Source: Clostridiaceae bacterium (GTDB taxonomy: Bacteria > Bacillota > Clostridia > Lachnospirales > Lachnospiraceae). From it: 64,000 nucleotides of DNA. The DNA lies in contig QXXC01000021.1 of assembly GCA_009911305.1 (NCBI GenBank), positions 1-64,000 on the forward strand, given 5' to 3'. The notes under the pieces were generated by a model. It had not been told where the DNA came from and searched no databases. It saw nothing but the letters and a program-made list of their open reading frames with translations. How positions within the stretch are numbered: position 1 is the first letter of the stretch; the number at the start of each line of letters is the position of its first letter. The translations under genes and the position numbers were made by a program. Positions 1 to 8,088 of the stretch are shown piece by piece.

Positions 1-116
1 ATATAACTATACGGGGTCGAAATAAATTCGCCACTCCTCCTTCCGTGCTCTGTAGTGTATTGCTATTCCTAAGGCTATTATAAACAAAATGGAGGGGGGA
101 CACAACAAGCTTTTTC

Positions 117-1337
117 ATGTCTTGTTTGTGCCTTGAGCGAAGCGAAAGGAATGATAAAAACTATGAAAGTAGTAATATGCCGGTTATGATCATTGAGGTA
201 CCAGAAAATCCAGAGCGGACAGGAGACATGATTGCAGCAGATGTAAGCGGGCTGGAGTGCTATAAAGCAGTGTGCCAGATTTTTTCTAAGCTTAAAAGCG
301 ACCTGGATCAGATCATCGCCAAAATCAGAGAATGGATGACAGATTATACCAGGGAATTAGACATGAACTCCTTCATGGTCTGTCGTTGCGGAGGGCTTTT
401 GACATTTGAATCAAACGGGCAGGAGTTTAGAAAGTATTTCAGCGCGTTATATTTAAGGACAACAGAGCTTGTGGAGGCAATTAAAAACCATTATCTCCCT
501 TTGGAAGCAGCGGAACGTGTGCTGGGAGAGCCGGAAAAGAAATATGAATTGAAGTATGCCTACAGGCATGTGCTGAATAGTATGGATAAAGCGTATAAGT
601 TTTTGACCGAAGGATCCACAGGAGACGGGACGATGTATTGTAATGTGCATTTTGAATTTGTGGCGAAATCGGTGAGGGAGCAGGAAAAGATGTTTCTGTC
701 AGCCCTGTTTACGGTAGCAGGATTTATGCCGGGAACGGGGACAATATGTGGATACATATCTGCCCTTATGGCAGTGTATGATGTGGGACAAAAAGTGATA
801 GGATTTTTTTCTGATAAAAGCGAAGAACAGATAAATTTAAAAGACATTGTTTCTGACACAGGTGAGATTATGAAGGATCTGAATTCCTTTGTGGCGGGAG
901 GAGAGCCGTTGATCAAAAAGGCGTATGAAGAGGCAGGAAAGACGATTCCGGAGATGTTTGAAGATGCACTAAACGTAAACAGCAATATATCAAAGGTATT
1001 GGGTGCATTCGCACTAATGACGGTGATGAATTATGATTTAACAGATAACTGGGTAGAGAGCATCAGAGTGTATATATTTACGGAAGAATATATGTTTTAT
1101 GTAGAGCAGTTTTTGAATGAAGCATGTGCAAAAGATGGGGATCCGATCTTTTATATGACGTTGGACAGGAAAGAATATATAAACAGCCGGAGGGGGAGTA
1201 ATGTAGCGTGGGGAGAGGATCCTGGGATAACATATGATGCGAAGACAATATTTTCTGAGAAGCCGATGCAACAAATTCCCGAAGATTGCGCTGATTTCTT
1301 TAACGGGGTTTTGGAGAGTGATGTATATGATAAATAA
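117..1337 (+). CDS. Uncharacterised protein with Gly-rich hydrophobic segment
   Basis: 406-aa protein that I do not recognise. It has no N-terminal signal peptide. Residues about 1-190 look mostly helical. Residues about 196-228 are hydrophobic and glycine-rich (VAGFMPGTGTICGYISALM), followed by a charged helical C-terminal half. The hydrophobic hairpin resembles membrane-active or pretoxin segments of secreted effectors, but that is only inference. An ATG at 117 lies 16 nt after a strong GGAGGGGGGA; an internal in-frame ATG at 177 is an alternative start. The gene is AT-rich compared with genes after 2.5 kb. It overlaps the next gene by about 17 nt, suggesting coupled translation. Confidence 0.6.
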   Translation: MSCLCLERSERNDKNYESSNMPVMIIEVPENPERTGDMIAADVSGLECYKAVCQIFSKLKSDLDQIIAKIREWMTDYTRELDMNSFMVCRCGGLLTFESNGQEFRKYFSALYLRTTELVEAIKNHYLPLEAAERVLGEPEKKYELKYAYRHVLNSMDKAYKFLTEGSTGDGTMYCNVHFEFVAKSVREQEKMFLSALFTVAGFMPGTGTICGYISALMAVYDVGQKVIGFFSDKSEEQINLKDIVSDTGEIMKDLNSFVAGGEPLIKKAYEEAGKTIPEMFEDALNVNSNISKVLGAFALMTVMNYDLTDNWVESIRVYIFTEEYMFYVEQFLNEACAKDGDPIFYMTLDRKEYINSRRGSNVAWGEDPGITYDAKTIFSEKPMQQIPEDCADFFNGVLESDVYDK

Positions 1338-2427
1338 AAAAAAATATAGTTTGATTTTTACAGTAATAATATTAATAATGCCTTTTCTGATCGCATGTGC
1401 TCATCCTCAAAAACAACCGGAAGATGTAGATGATATTGAAAGAAAGGTTATCAATTCACAGGATTATATTTTAGCTGTACAATACCTTAATGCACAAAAT
1501 TATGACATGGCACTTGTATACTATCAGAAGGTGTTAGATATGCTTGATAAGGATATGCAGGCGGAAAGTTCAACCGGATATTGGATAAAAGGAAAGATAG
1601 CGCGATGCTATGTATCAGAGGAAGAATATGAAAAGGCATTACCATATATGCAGGAGGCAAAAGAGGGACTTGAAAAAACGGGAGACAATTATCAGCTTTT
1701 TACCATTTATCATGAAGAAGGGATGTATTATGCAGCTATTGGACAGGACAATAAGGCGTTGGAATGTTATAAAAGAGCAATAGGATATGCTGAGGGAGAA
1801 GATTTTATTTATGTTTATGCTTCTATGGCAGAATCGTATAATGCATTAAACGATGAACAAAAAGCATTAAAATACTATAATTTGGCGATTGAGGAAGGAG
1901 AAAGACGAAACGATAGCGGGAACTTGGTAAATGTTTATTATTGCAAAGGTCTTTATTTAGCTGCAAACGACCAAATAGAGGATGCAAAACAACATATTGA
2001 AAAGGGAATAGAGTATGCTGAGCATGCATGGGGAAAAAATGATATTAAAGTTGCGGAAGGTTATAAAACTTTGTCTAAAGTAAATGTTCGTGAACGCGCT
2101 TTTGAAGCAGCATATACATGTTGTAGAAAAGCGATGGATATTTATAAGAATCAGAGTGCAGCCTATTCATATGACAGAGATATAGCAGGGTTGTATAGTA
2201 ATATGGGAGTGCTGAATAAGAAATTGGGGGATCATGCCGCAGCATTAGAAATGTATCAGAAATCATATGATTTAGTAAAGGGGAGAATGGAGGATCAGAA
2301 TTTTTTAACTTTTTATGAGGAAGTTTTAAGTATCAACATAAAAAATCTTTATGATAATATTGTGGATGATGGAAGAGGATATGAGACATGGTTTGGTGAG
2401 AATTTTGAGAATAGAAGCGGACAGTGA
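1321..2427 (+). CDS. TPR-repeat lipoprotein
   Basis: About 368 aa. The N-terminus has a lysine-rich n-region, a hydrophobic stretch and a lipobox ending in LIAC near residue 22, so it is a predicted lipoprotein on the outer face of the membrane. The rest is a series of TPR-like helix pairs (for example ALVYYQKVL, KALECYKRAI, KALKYYNLAIEEG, AALEMYQKSY), which normally mediate protein-protein contacts. The C-terminus (GYETWF) matches that of the TPR protein at 3033-3791, so the two are paralogues. GGAG at 1313 suits either ATG 1321 or ATG 1327. It is the most AT-rich gene of the cluster, a possible sign of transfer. Confidence 0.75.
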   Translation: MYMINKKKYSLIFTVIILIMPFLIACAHPQKQPEDVDDIERKVINSQDYILAVQYLNAQNYDMALVYYQKVLDMLDKDMQAESSTGYWIKGKIARCYVSEEEYEKALPYMQEAKEGLEKTGDNYQLFTIYHEEGMYYAAIGQDNKALECYKRAIGYAEGEDFIYVYASMAESYNALNDEQKALKYYNLAIEEGERRNDSGNLVNVYYCKGLYLAANDQIEDAKQHIEKGIEYAEHAWGKNDIKVAEGYKTLSKVNVRERAFEAAYTCCRKAMDIYKNQSAAYSYDRDIAGLYSNMGVLNKKLGDHAAALEMYQKSYDLVKGRMEDQNFLTFYEEVLSINIKNLYDNIVDDGRGYETWFGENFENRSGQ

Positions 2428-2475
2428 TAAAGAAGCGCTTGATTTAGGAAAAGAGAATGTAAAGGAGACTTACAG

Positions 2476-3000
2476 ATGGAATATTTCTGGCTGAAACAGG
2501 ATAAGCGGTATGTGGATGTGCCGCATATTCACAGATTCGCCGGAACCTATAGAAGAAGCGATTTTACAGTGGAGTATGCATATAAAATTGCGGATCGCAA
2601 CGTGGTTTTTGTGAATTCCGAGCATAGGCTGGATTATACGGATGTGATTGACCGGCAGATCTTTTTGGTCAGTGAGGAAGTGAAAAGTGTATTTAAAATG
2701 TATGATCCGTCCATAACCTTTAAAACCTTTTGCCTGCTGGACAATGTACATATGGATTTGAAATTGTATTATGCCCCGATCCTCCCGCTCATTGACGGAA
2801 CCGACGAACCGGAGCGGTTTTGCCGGGAGGGACGCAGAGAGAGGGAGCCCGTTATCAGGCGCGCATACCTGAACAGCCGTCCTATTGTCAGGGTACGGGA
2901 GCTGCCCCCGGACGGGGTTGTAATCCGGCTTGATGTGGCGGAGAGCCTGCTGAGAAGAGGACTGTTCAGGGCGGATATGGCCAGGCTGGCTCTTGGGTAG
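2476..3000 (+). CDS. Conserved hypothetical protein of the TPR cluster
   Basis: 174-aa protein without signal peptide or membrane segment. It begins with an aromatic-rich MEYFWLKQDKRY segment; the middle resembles a small mixed alpha/beta domain (QIFLVSEEVKSVFKMYDP), and the end is a helical VIRLDVAESLLRRG. I do not recognise a catalytic motif. The ribosome site AAAGGAG lies just upstream of ATG 2476. Base composition changes within this gene from AT-rich to GC-richer. Its place between two TPR paralogues suggests a partner or immunity-type role, but that is inference only. Confidence 0.6.
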   Translation: MEYFWLKQDKRYVDVPHIHRFAGTYRRSDFTVEYAYKIADRNVVFVNSEHRLDYTDVIDRQIFLVSEEVKSVFKMYDPSITFKTFCLLDNVHMDLKLYYAPILPLIDGTDEPERFCREGRREREPVIRRAYLNSRPIVRVRELPPDGVVIRLDVAESLLRRGLFRADMARLALG

Positions 3001-3032
3001 AACATGAAAAAGTAAGGAGAGGTGGATCGTAA

Positions 3033-3791
3033 ATGGTAAAAGTTTTTTTAATACTCATGTTTCTGGTGATATTATTTGGGGCGCCCAAATTCGGGGGGCC
3101 TAAAAGGGGGGTGGTTTTGACAATACCGAGCGGCCCCTCCCAGGCGGAGCGGTACACCGAGTCTGTGGACGAGCTTGTCGAACGGTACTACAGGGAGCGC
3201 GATTTTGAAAAAGCCCTTACATATGAGGATTCGGCGCTCCGGGATATGGAGTATGGATCCATGGATACGGATACGATATGCCGGCTCAATGCCATGCTGG
3301 GAGGCTGCTATGTGGGCCTTGGAGAATGTGAGAAGGGAAAGCCCTATATTGATACCGCTCTGAAGGAATATGAGGAAGCCGGTGAGACAGGGGGAAGCGC
3401 TTATATCGTCCGTCATATTGAGGGGATATATAATCTGAAAACCGGCGAATACGGGATGGCGCTCGATTGTTTTGAGGAGGCGCTCCGGCAGGCCGGGGCT
3501 CTGAAAAGTCCGGACAGGGGTGTAGAGCTTGAAGTGGACATCGCGGGGATCTGCTGCGATATGGGCAGGGCCTACATGGAGCTGGGGGACATAGATTCGG
3601 CGCTGGAGATGCTGGGAAAGTCGTATGGGATTGCAGGCAGCTTAAGACTGGAAAGCGAGGTTGCCTATGATTATTATGAGGATGTACTGGAGCCGGTTAT
3701 AAAAGAATGCTTTGAGAAGATATCAGGCACATCAGATGAGGAAATGGGATATGACGAGTGGTTTTCAGCGCAGTTCGGAGAGCAGGTATGA
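3033..3791 (+). CDS. Membrane-anchored TPR protein, paralogue of 1321-2427
   Basis: 252 aa. Residues 1-17 form a hydrophobic anchor or uncleaved signal (VFLILMFLVILFG) with no lipobox cysteine. TPR-like helices follow (FEKALTYEDSAL, GMALDCFEEALRQ, IDSALEMLGKSY). The C-terminus GYDEWFSAQF parallels GYETWFGENF of the lipoprotein upstream. This indicates duplication followed by a change of membrane anchoring. AAGGAGAGG precedes ATG 3033. Confidence 0.65.
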   Translation: MVKVFLILMFLVILFGAPKFGGPKRGVVLTIPSGPSQAERYTESVDELVERYYRERDFEKALTYEDSALRDMEYGSMDTDTICRLNAMLGGCYVGLGECEKGKPYIDTALKEYEEAGETGGSAYIVRHIEGIYNLKTGEYGMALDCFEEALRQAGALKSPDRGVELEVDIAGICCDMGRAYMELGDIDSALEMLGKSYGIAGSLRLESEVAYDYYEDVLEPVIKECFEKISGTSDEEMGYDEWFSAQFGEQV

Positions 3792-3840
3792 GGCAGGAAA
3801 GCGGGAGTGGGCCGCAGCATTCCTGGAGGAGATACAGGGT

Positions 3841-4380
3841 ATGATTGACTGCGAATTTCATGCAGCGTCGGTTCATGCAGAGGATAAATTCCCTGACTCT
3901 AAGGAGGCTTTGGCTGCAGAGCTTTCAGATGTTTTGGAGCGGATCTATTCGGAGTATTGCACCCTTCAGAGCGAGCAAAAGACAGGGCGGCTTAAATGGA
4001 TCTATCTTTCCTTTCTCAGAAGCAGCATGAAGGATCATTATCCTGCTTACCGGATTGACTTTTATGATGAGAGGGATTGTTTTTCGGATCAGGTATGCAG
4101 CGGCGTATGGGAGTTTGCCTTTCTTTTTTCTCATTTTGATAAAATCAGGAATATGGTACTGGATGCATTCTGTCATCAGAGTAAGGTAAAAGAATATGAA
4201 GCCGACGCCCTGCTGTATGCTCTGTATGACCGCTTCCATGATCTGGCATCCCGGCTTTTGTCTTCCCTGGTGGAGCAGAAATTGATTCGCGCCCTGGATA
4301 CATCCGGCGGGGGAACCGTTACCGTCAGAGAAGGCGGTTTGTTTGACAAAACCGAAATCATCGGTCAATGGGGAGATTAG
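3841..4380 (+). CDS. Conserved hypothetical helical protein
   Basis: 179 aa from ATG 3841, which has GGAGGA ten bases upstream. The open frame extends back to 3712 (other ATGs at 3736 and 3751) but would then overlap the preceding gene, so the start is uncertain. The protein is mostly alpha-helical and rich in aromatic and charged residues, with no motif I recognise. The reading frame overlaps the first codons of the next gene. Confidence 0.55.
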   Translation: MIDCEFHAASVHAEDKFPDSKEALAAELSDVLERIYSEYCTLQSEQKTGRLKWIYLSFLRSSMKDHYPAYRIDFYDERDCFSDQVCSGVWEFAFLFSHFDKIRNMVLDAFCHQSKVKEYEADALLYALYDRFHDLASRLLSSLVEQKLIRALDTSGGGTVTVREGGLFDKTEIIGQWGD

Positions 4381-4385
4381 AGGAA

Positions 4386-5681
4386 ATGGAAAACATACAG
4401 ATGGAAGACATGAAGGAGATGATTCGCCGCGAGGTACAGTCCATCGGCGCTCTGAAGGAGCGCGTGGCGTTTAAGGAAATGATAGAAGGCGTTTTTTTAG
4501 CGCTGTATGAAAAGAACATGGAGATGTACCGGAGCCTGGAGGCGCGGGTGATGGACGACCTGGCTTACAACATGAACCGCTACCGGATCCGCACAGGGCT
4601 TGTGGAAAAGGCGTACTGGGACGCGTCCCATCACCTTATGACAGCCGTCTGTGAGGAAGACACAAAGCCGGCGCAGTATACGATGGCAGATATCCGTTCC
4701 GCGCTGGCAGCGGAAGGAAAATTCCGGCTGGGCGCCGTGTTTTTTGAGGGTGATGTGGTGGAGCTGGCAGGGATGCTTAAGAGGAACATAAGCTGGAGTG
4801 GGGTCCTGCAGGGGGAGAAGGCATACCCGGTTACGGTCTGCCTGGAGCCGGGCAGCCGTTATTTAAATAAGATGGAACAGCTTTACCATCTGTTTATGAA
4901 AAACGGCATTCCGTGGAAAACCATTAATGCGCCCTATCTGTTTAAGATGCTGGATGTAGTGCTCACCGCTCTGCCGGAAGAACCCGCTGACGGGGAGGCT
5001 GCGGCAGGGTTTGAAGCTGATTTTGGAGAATACAGCACAAAGATCCGCTATGACAGGATCCCGGTATGGAATGTTTGGCATTTGCTTCTGGAAAGCGTGG
5101 GATTCCCGGTGGCCTGCGGTGATCATGAAAATTATGAGCATATCATTTCCATCCGCGATTACGGCGCGGAGCATGCCTATCTGGCAGAGGACAAGGCCGG
5201 GATCCGGAGTGTGCGTCAGAGCGGCGACCGGCTGATGGTAACAGGACAGATTGTGAATGCAAAGAAGTGGGATATTTATATGATTCGCAGCGGCCAAGAC
5301 CGCAGGATTGACAGTTACACATACCCGGTAATGGATAATCTGCGCAGAGACGGATTTATCGAGCGTTTTCAAAACAAAACAGGACAGATTGTCAGGACAA
5401 AGGCAGAACTTTGCCGATTTATACGTGGATTCGGCCTGGAGAATTATATTGAATATCAGGAGTGCAGGCTGGAGGATCATGACACAGGGGCGAGGGAGAC
5501 GTATTCCATGAATTTTTTTATGAAGGATGAGATCAGGGGCCGGAAGGGGAGGCAGTATCTGATCCTGCATTTTAAACCGGTGGGAAAGGAAGAATGGATA
5601 CTCAGGGATGTTGCAAGCTTTATTACATCCCAGGTTCAGGAGCTGTATCCGGAATATATCTGCAGGGGGAAGCTTGTATGA
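4386..5681 (+). CDS. Conserved protein of a putative injection-system-like cluster
   Basis: About 431 aa, soluble, no signal peptide. The N-terminus (MEDMKEMIRREVQ, then KERVAFKEMIEGVF) matches my memory of a Lachnospiraceae family deposited under the misleading name normocyte-binding protein, found beside the next two families. I recall those loci also carrying VgrG, PAAR or baseplate-like genes, but none is inside this window and I could not verify this. Start 4386 is chosen because GGGGAG/GAGGAA precede it; ATG 4368 is an alternative. It shares an ATGA stop/start overlap with the next gene. Confidence 0.6.
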   Translation: MENIQMEDMKEMIRREVQSIGALKERVAFKEMIEGVFLALYEKNMEMYRSLEARVMDDLAYNMNRYRIRTGLVEKAYWDASHHLMTAVCEEDTKPAQYTMADIRSALAAEGKFRLGAVFFEGDVVELAGMLKRNISWSGVLQGEKAYPVTVCLEPGSRYLNKMEQLYHLFMKNGIPWKTINAPYLFKMLDVVLTALPEEPADGEAAAGFEADFGEYSTKIRYDRIPVWNVWHLLLESVGFPVACGDHENYEHIISIRDYGAEHAYLAEDKAGIRSVRQSGDRLMVTGQIVNAKKWDIYMIRSGQDRRIDSYTYPVMDNLRRDGFIERFQNKTGQIVRTKAELCRFIRGFGLENYIEYQECRLEDHDTGARETYSMNFFMKDEIRGRKGRQYLILHFKPVGKEEWILRDVASFITSQVQELYPEYICRGKLV

Positions 5682-6373
5682 ACGTTCTTTGGGAAGTGCT
5701 TCTGAAGGCAAGGCAGCAGGGGCTCGATGAAAAAGAGCTGCGTTTTGTGATGGCAAAGGACTACAGCGCTTATATGGAGGTATCGAATATCTGCCTGAAT
5801 GAGGATACGCTCAGGCGGCCGGCAGTTATTGAGTTCAATCCATACTATCGGTTTTATAATATTTTCAGGGATATGTACCAGCCGGATGTAACGGAATACC
5901 AGGAGCTCAGGGAAAGCCTGACCAATCTGCTGCTGCATCAGTTGGCGCAGAATGATATTGTATCCGGCATGACGCGGGAGGAATATTATAAGGAACTTTT
6001 GTACCGGGATCTGGAAGGGGGAGCGTTTGGGAAGGAGGCGGCCCGCGCGATCCGCCTGTTTAAGCGGGACAGCCGGGAAGTGATCTTAAGCGGCCTGCTC
6101 AGGCAGTACCAGACCGGAAGCTCCCTGGATATCTTCAGGGACATGGTGGAAGAGCTGATTCCCCGCAGTATCGTCTATCACAGCAATTCCAATGCCAATG
6201 AAGTTCTGGTCTATGTGGGGCTTAAAAAGGGGAGAAAGATTATGGCAAAGATGGACTTTCTGGTGGAGATGTTTATTGAGCTGCCGTACAGCGTGGATGT
6301 CTATTATGAGTATCATTTTGGGATTCTCGGCATGGAGGACACCATGAGGATTGATGAGATTATGATGTACTGA
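5678..6373 (+). CDS. Conserved protein coupled to its upstream neighbour
   Basis: 231 aa from ATG 5678, which overlaps the TGA of the preceding gene (ATGA) and has AGGGGGA about eight bases upstream. The open frame extends 84 nt further back but within the upstream gene. The protein is soluble and mixed alpha/beta, with no recognisable catalytic motif. Relatives, as I recall, carry uninformative names such as iron-dependent peroxidase; no haem or metal motif supports that here. Probably a structural or assembly component with its neighbours. Confidence 0.6.
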   Translation: MNVLWEVLLKARQQGLDEKELRFVMAKDYSAYMEVSNICLNEDTLRRPAVIEFNPYYRFYNIFRDMYQPDVTEYQELRESLTNLLLHQLAQNDIVSGMTREEYYKELLYRDLEGGAFGKEAARAIRLFKRDSREVILSGLLRQYQTGSSLDIFRDMVEELIPRSIVYHSNSNANEVLVYVGLKKGRKIMAKMDFLVEMFIELPYSVDVYYEYHFGILGMEDTMRIDEIMMY

Positions 6374-6386
6374 TGGGGGAAGATGG

Positions 6387-7163
6387 ATGTTTCGGTATAA
6401 AGAGCCGCAGTTTGAGAAAAAGCGCCTGCTCCGGATTGAAATGCTGGAGCAGCTTCGGGATTATCCGAGAGATTATCTGAAGATTCGGTATCAGGACTAC
6501 AGTGATGGGATCCTGTGCGGATGCGGGATCTGCTGGGAGGACGGCGTATTGACCGTCGCTCCGGGGATCATGCGCCATGGGGGACAGTTTTATTTGATGG
6601 AGACTCCATATTCCCTGGAGTGCAGGGCGGATGACAGAATGAGATATGTAAAGGTACGTTTTTTGGAGGAGACGAGGGAAGCGGGAATGCTGTGCGCAGG
6701 CACGGATATTTTACTGGAAGAAACAAAACCGGATCCGGAGTGTGAAACGGAGCTGTGCCGGTTCCGCCTTCAGAAAGGCGCCAGATTAAGGAGTGTCTAC
6801 GAGAATTTTGAAGACTATTCGACACAGTTTGACACTGTGAACGTCATACATGCCCCGTATGCGTCAGAGGGGGAGCATACGCTGCACCCGGCTATTCTGA
6901 AGTGCTTTGCACGTGAGCTGTTGGAGCACGGTGAGAGCGACGCATGGGATATTTCATTTGCAATGCATATCATGGCCGGGGAGGGGGCGGTTGCGAAGGA
7001 ATGTATTTGTTTATATCTGAAAGCAAAATCCGGAGCTCCGGGGGATACAGGCGGGAATGAAACGCTGTATAGGGGCTTGCTGAATGTATTGAAGAATCAG
7101 GAGAGCAGCGGGCGGATGCGTGGACATGGAGGATGCAGAACAAAACAGATAGTTCTTTTATAA
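6387..7163 (+). CDS. Conserved protein, possible baseplate- or fibre-like component
   Basis: 258 aa. The N-terminal half has a segment containing YSDGILCGCGICWEDG followed by VAPGIM, a pattern reminiscent of phage baseplate or fibre proteins (a description followed by a start-of-domain glycine turn). This is weak evidence. The second half is helical with a low-complexity end. I recall relatives misnamed DNA and RNA helicase, but there is no Walker motif. It is the last gene of the first cluster; GGGGGA sits about eight bases before ATG 6387. Confidence 0.55.
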   Translation: MFRYKEPQFEKKRLLRIEMLEQLRDYPRDYLKIRYQDYSDGILCGCGICWEDGVLTVAPGIMRHGGQFYLMETPYSLECRADDRMRYVKVRFLEETREAGMLCAGTDILLEETKPDPECETELCRFRLQKGARLRSVYENFEDYSTQFDTVNVIHAPYASEGEHTLHPAILKCFARELLEHGESDAWDISFAMHIMAGEGAVAKECICLYLKAKSGAPGDTGGNETLYRGLLNVLKNQESSGRMRGHGGCRTKQIVLL

Positions 7164-7173
7164 TGCATAATCA

Positions 7174-7203
7174 TTGACAGCCTGACGACAGAGATGTTAA
7201 AAT
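7174..7203 (+). promoter_or_regulatory. Sigma-A promoter of the LytTR two-component genes
   Basis: TTGACA at 7174-7179, 18-bp spacer, TAAAAT at 7198-7203. It lies about 85 bp before the response-regulator start and separates this operon from the preceding cluster. Confidence 0.65.
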
Positions 7204-7287
7204 ATAGTTAAAAAGTTGCATACGTCGGGAACGTACAGTCCGGCGTGGACACGGCAACATCAAAAACGTTGGGGAGGAAGTCAGTCG

Positions 7288-8010
7288 ATGCTGGAGATCG
7301 CTGTATGTGAGGACGAACGTCATCAGCAGGCCAGGATAGAGGCATTGCTTTATGATGTAGGAAAGAAATGTGGTATTCCTGTGGATGTGGATATATACGA
7401 GAACGGGGAGCGATTGTTGAATGCTGTTTATAAAGGGGCGCGGTATGATCTGATATATCTGGATATCATGATGGGAGATATGGACGGGGTTCAGGTTGCG
7501 GATCGGCTCCGTGAACGGGATCGCACCACTCAGGTGGTGTATGTGACAGGGTATGGGCAGTATATGAAGGAATGCATGAGGACCATGCCGAGCGGTTACC
7601 TGACCAAACCAGTGAATCCAAAAGAATTTGAAGATACGTTTGTGCGGATCAGCAGTTGGATCGGCGAACGTGACGAGTATTTCCGTTTTATTTCAAATAA
7701 AGTGCCCTGCAAGGTGCTGACAAGGGATATTATGTACTTTAAAAGCAACCTGAGGCTGGTGGAGATTGTCTGTGAGGAAAAAAAGCATGAGGCTTACATG
7801 AAGCTGGAGAAGATTGAAGAGGATATGCAAAGGAGCAGCAGCGTCTTTTTGCGTATTCATCAGTCTTTTCTGGTAAATTACAAATATATCAGCCGGCTTG
7901 ACCATAACACAGTCAGTCTGTATACAGGGGAGGATCTGCCGATGAGCCGGCGGAGGAGAGCGCAGGTGGAGCAGATTCTGAAACGTCTGGGGCGTTTAGA
8001 ACGCGCCTGA
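7288..8010 (+). CDS. LytTR-family response regulator (AgrA-like)
   Basis: 240 aa. The N-terminal receiver domain carries acidic residues EDE, the phospho-acceptor Asp in IYLDIMMGDMDG (about residue 60) and the conserved Lys in YLTKPV. The C-terminal LytTR DNA-binding domain (about 135-238) includes FLRIHQSFLVNYKYI. ATG 7288 follows GGGGAGGAAG. The partner kinase follows 78 bp downstream. Such pairs often regulate peptide-signalled or bacteriocin-like functions; no AgrB or AgrD-like gene is visible here. Confidence 0.9.
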   Translation: MLEIAVCEDERHQQARIEALLYDVGKKCGIPVDVDIYENGERLLNAVYKGARYDLIYLDIMMGDMDGVQVADRLRERDRTTQVVYVTGYGQYMKECMRTMPSGYLTKPVNPKEFEDTFVRISSWIGERDEYFRFISNKVPCKVLTRDIMYFKSNLRLVEIVCEEKKHEAYMKLEKIEEDMQRSSSVFLRIHQSFLVNYKYISRLDHNTVSLYTGEDLPMSRRRRAQVEQILKRLGRLERA

Positions 8011-8088
8011 GGGTCGCGTTTTTGTCAGCGTGCGGCAGGGAGTGTTCCGAATTACGGTTCAGATTTGCCGCGGTAGGGAGGCGATGGT

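Noticed and set aside
4863-5756. Minus-strand open frame of about 297 codons
   Set aside because: Antisense to two conserved genes; no ribosome site or recognisable motif.
6387-7163. Helicase assignment for this gene
   Set aside because: No Walker A, Walker B or other helicase motif; the name known from databases is probably a misannotation.
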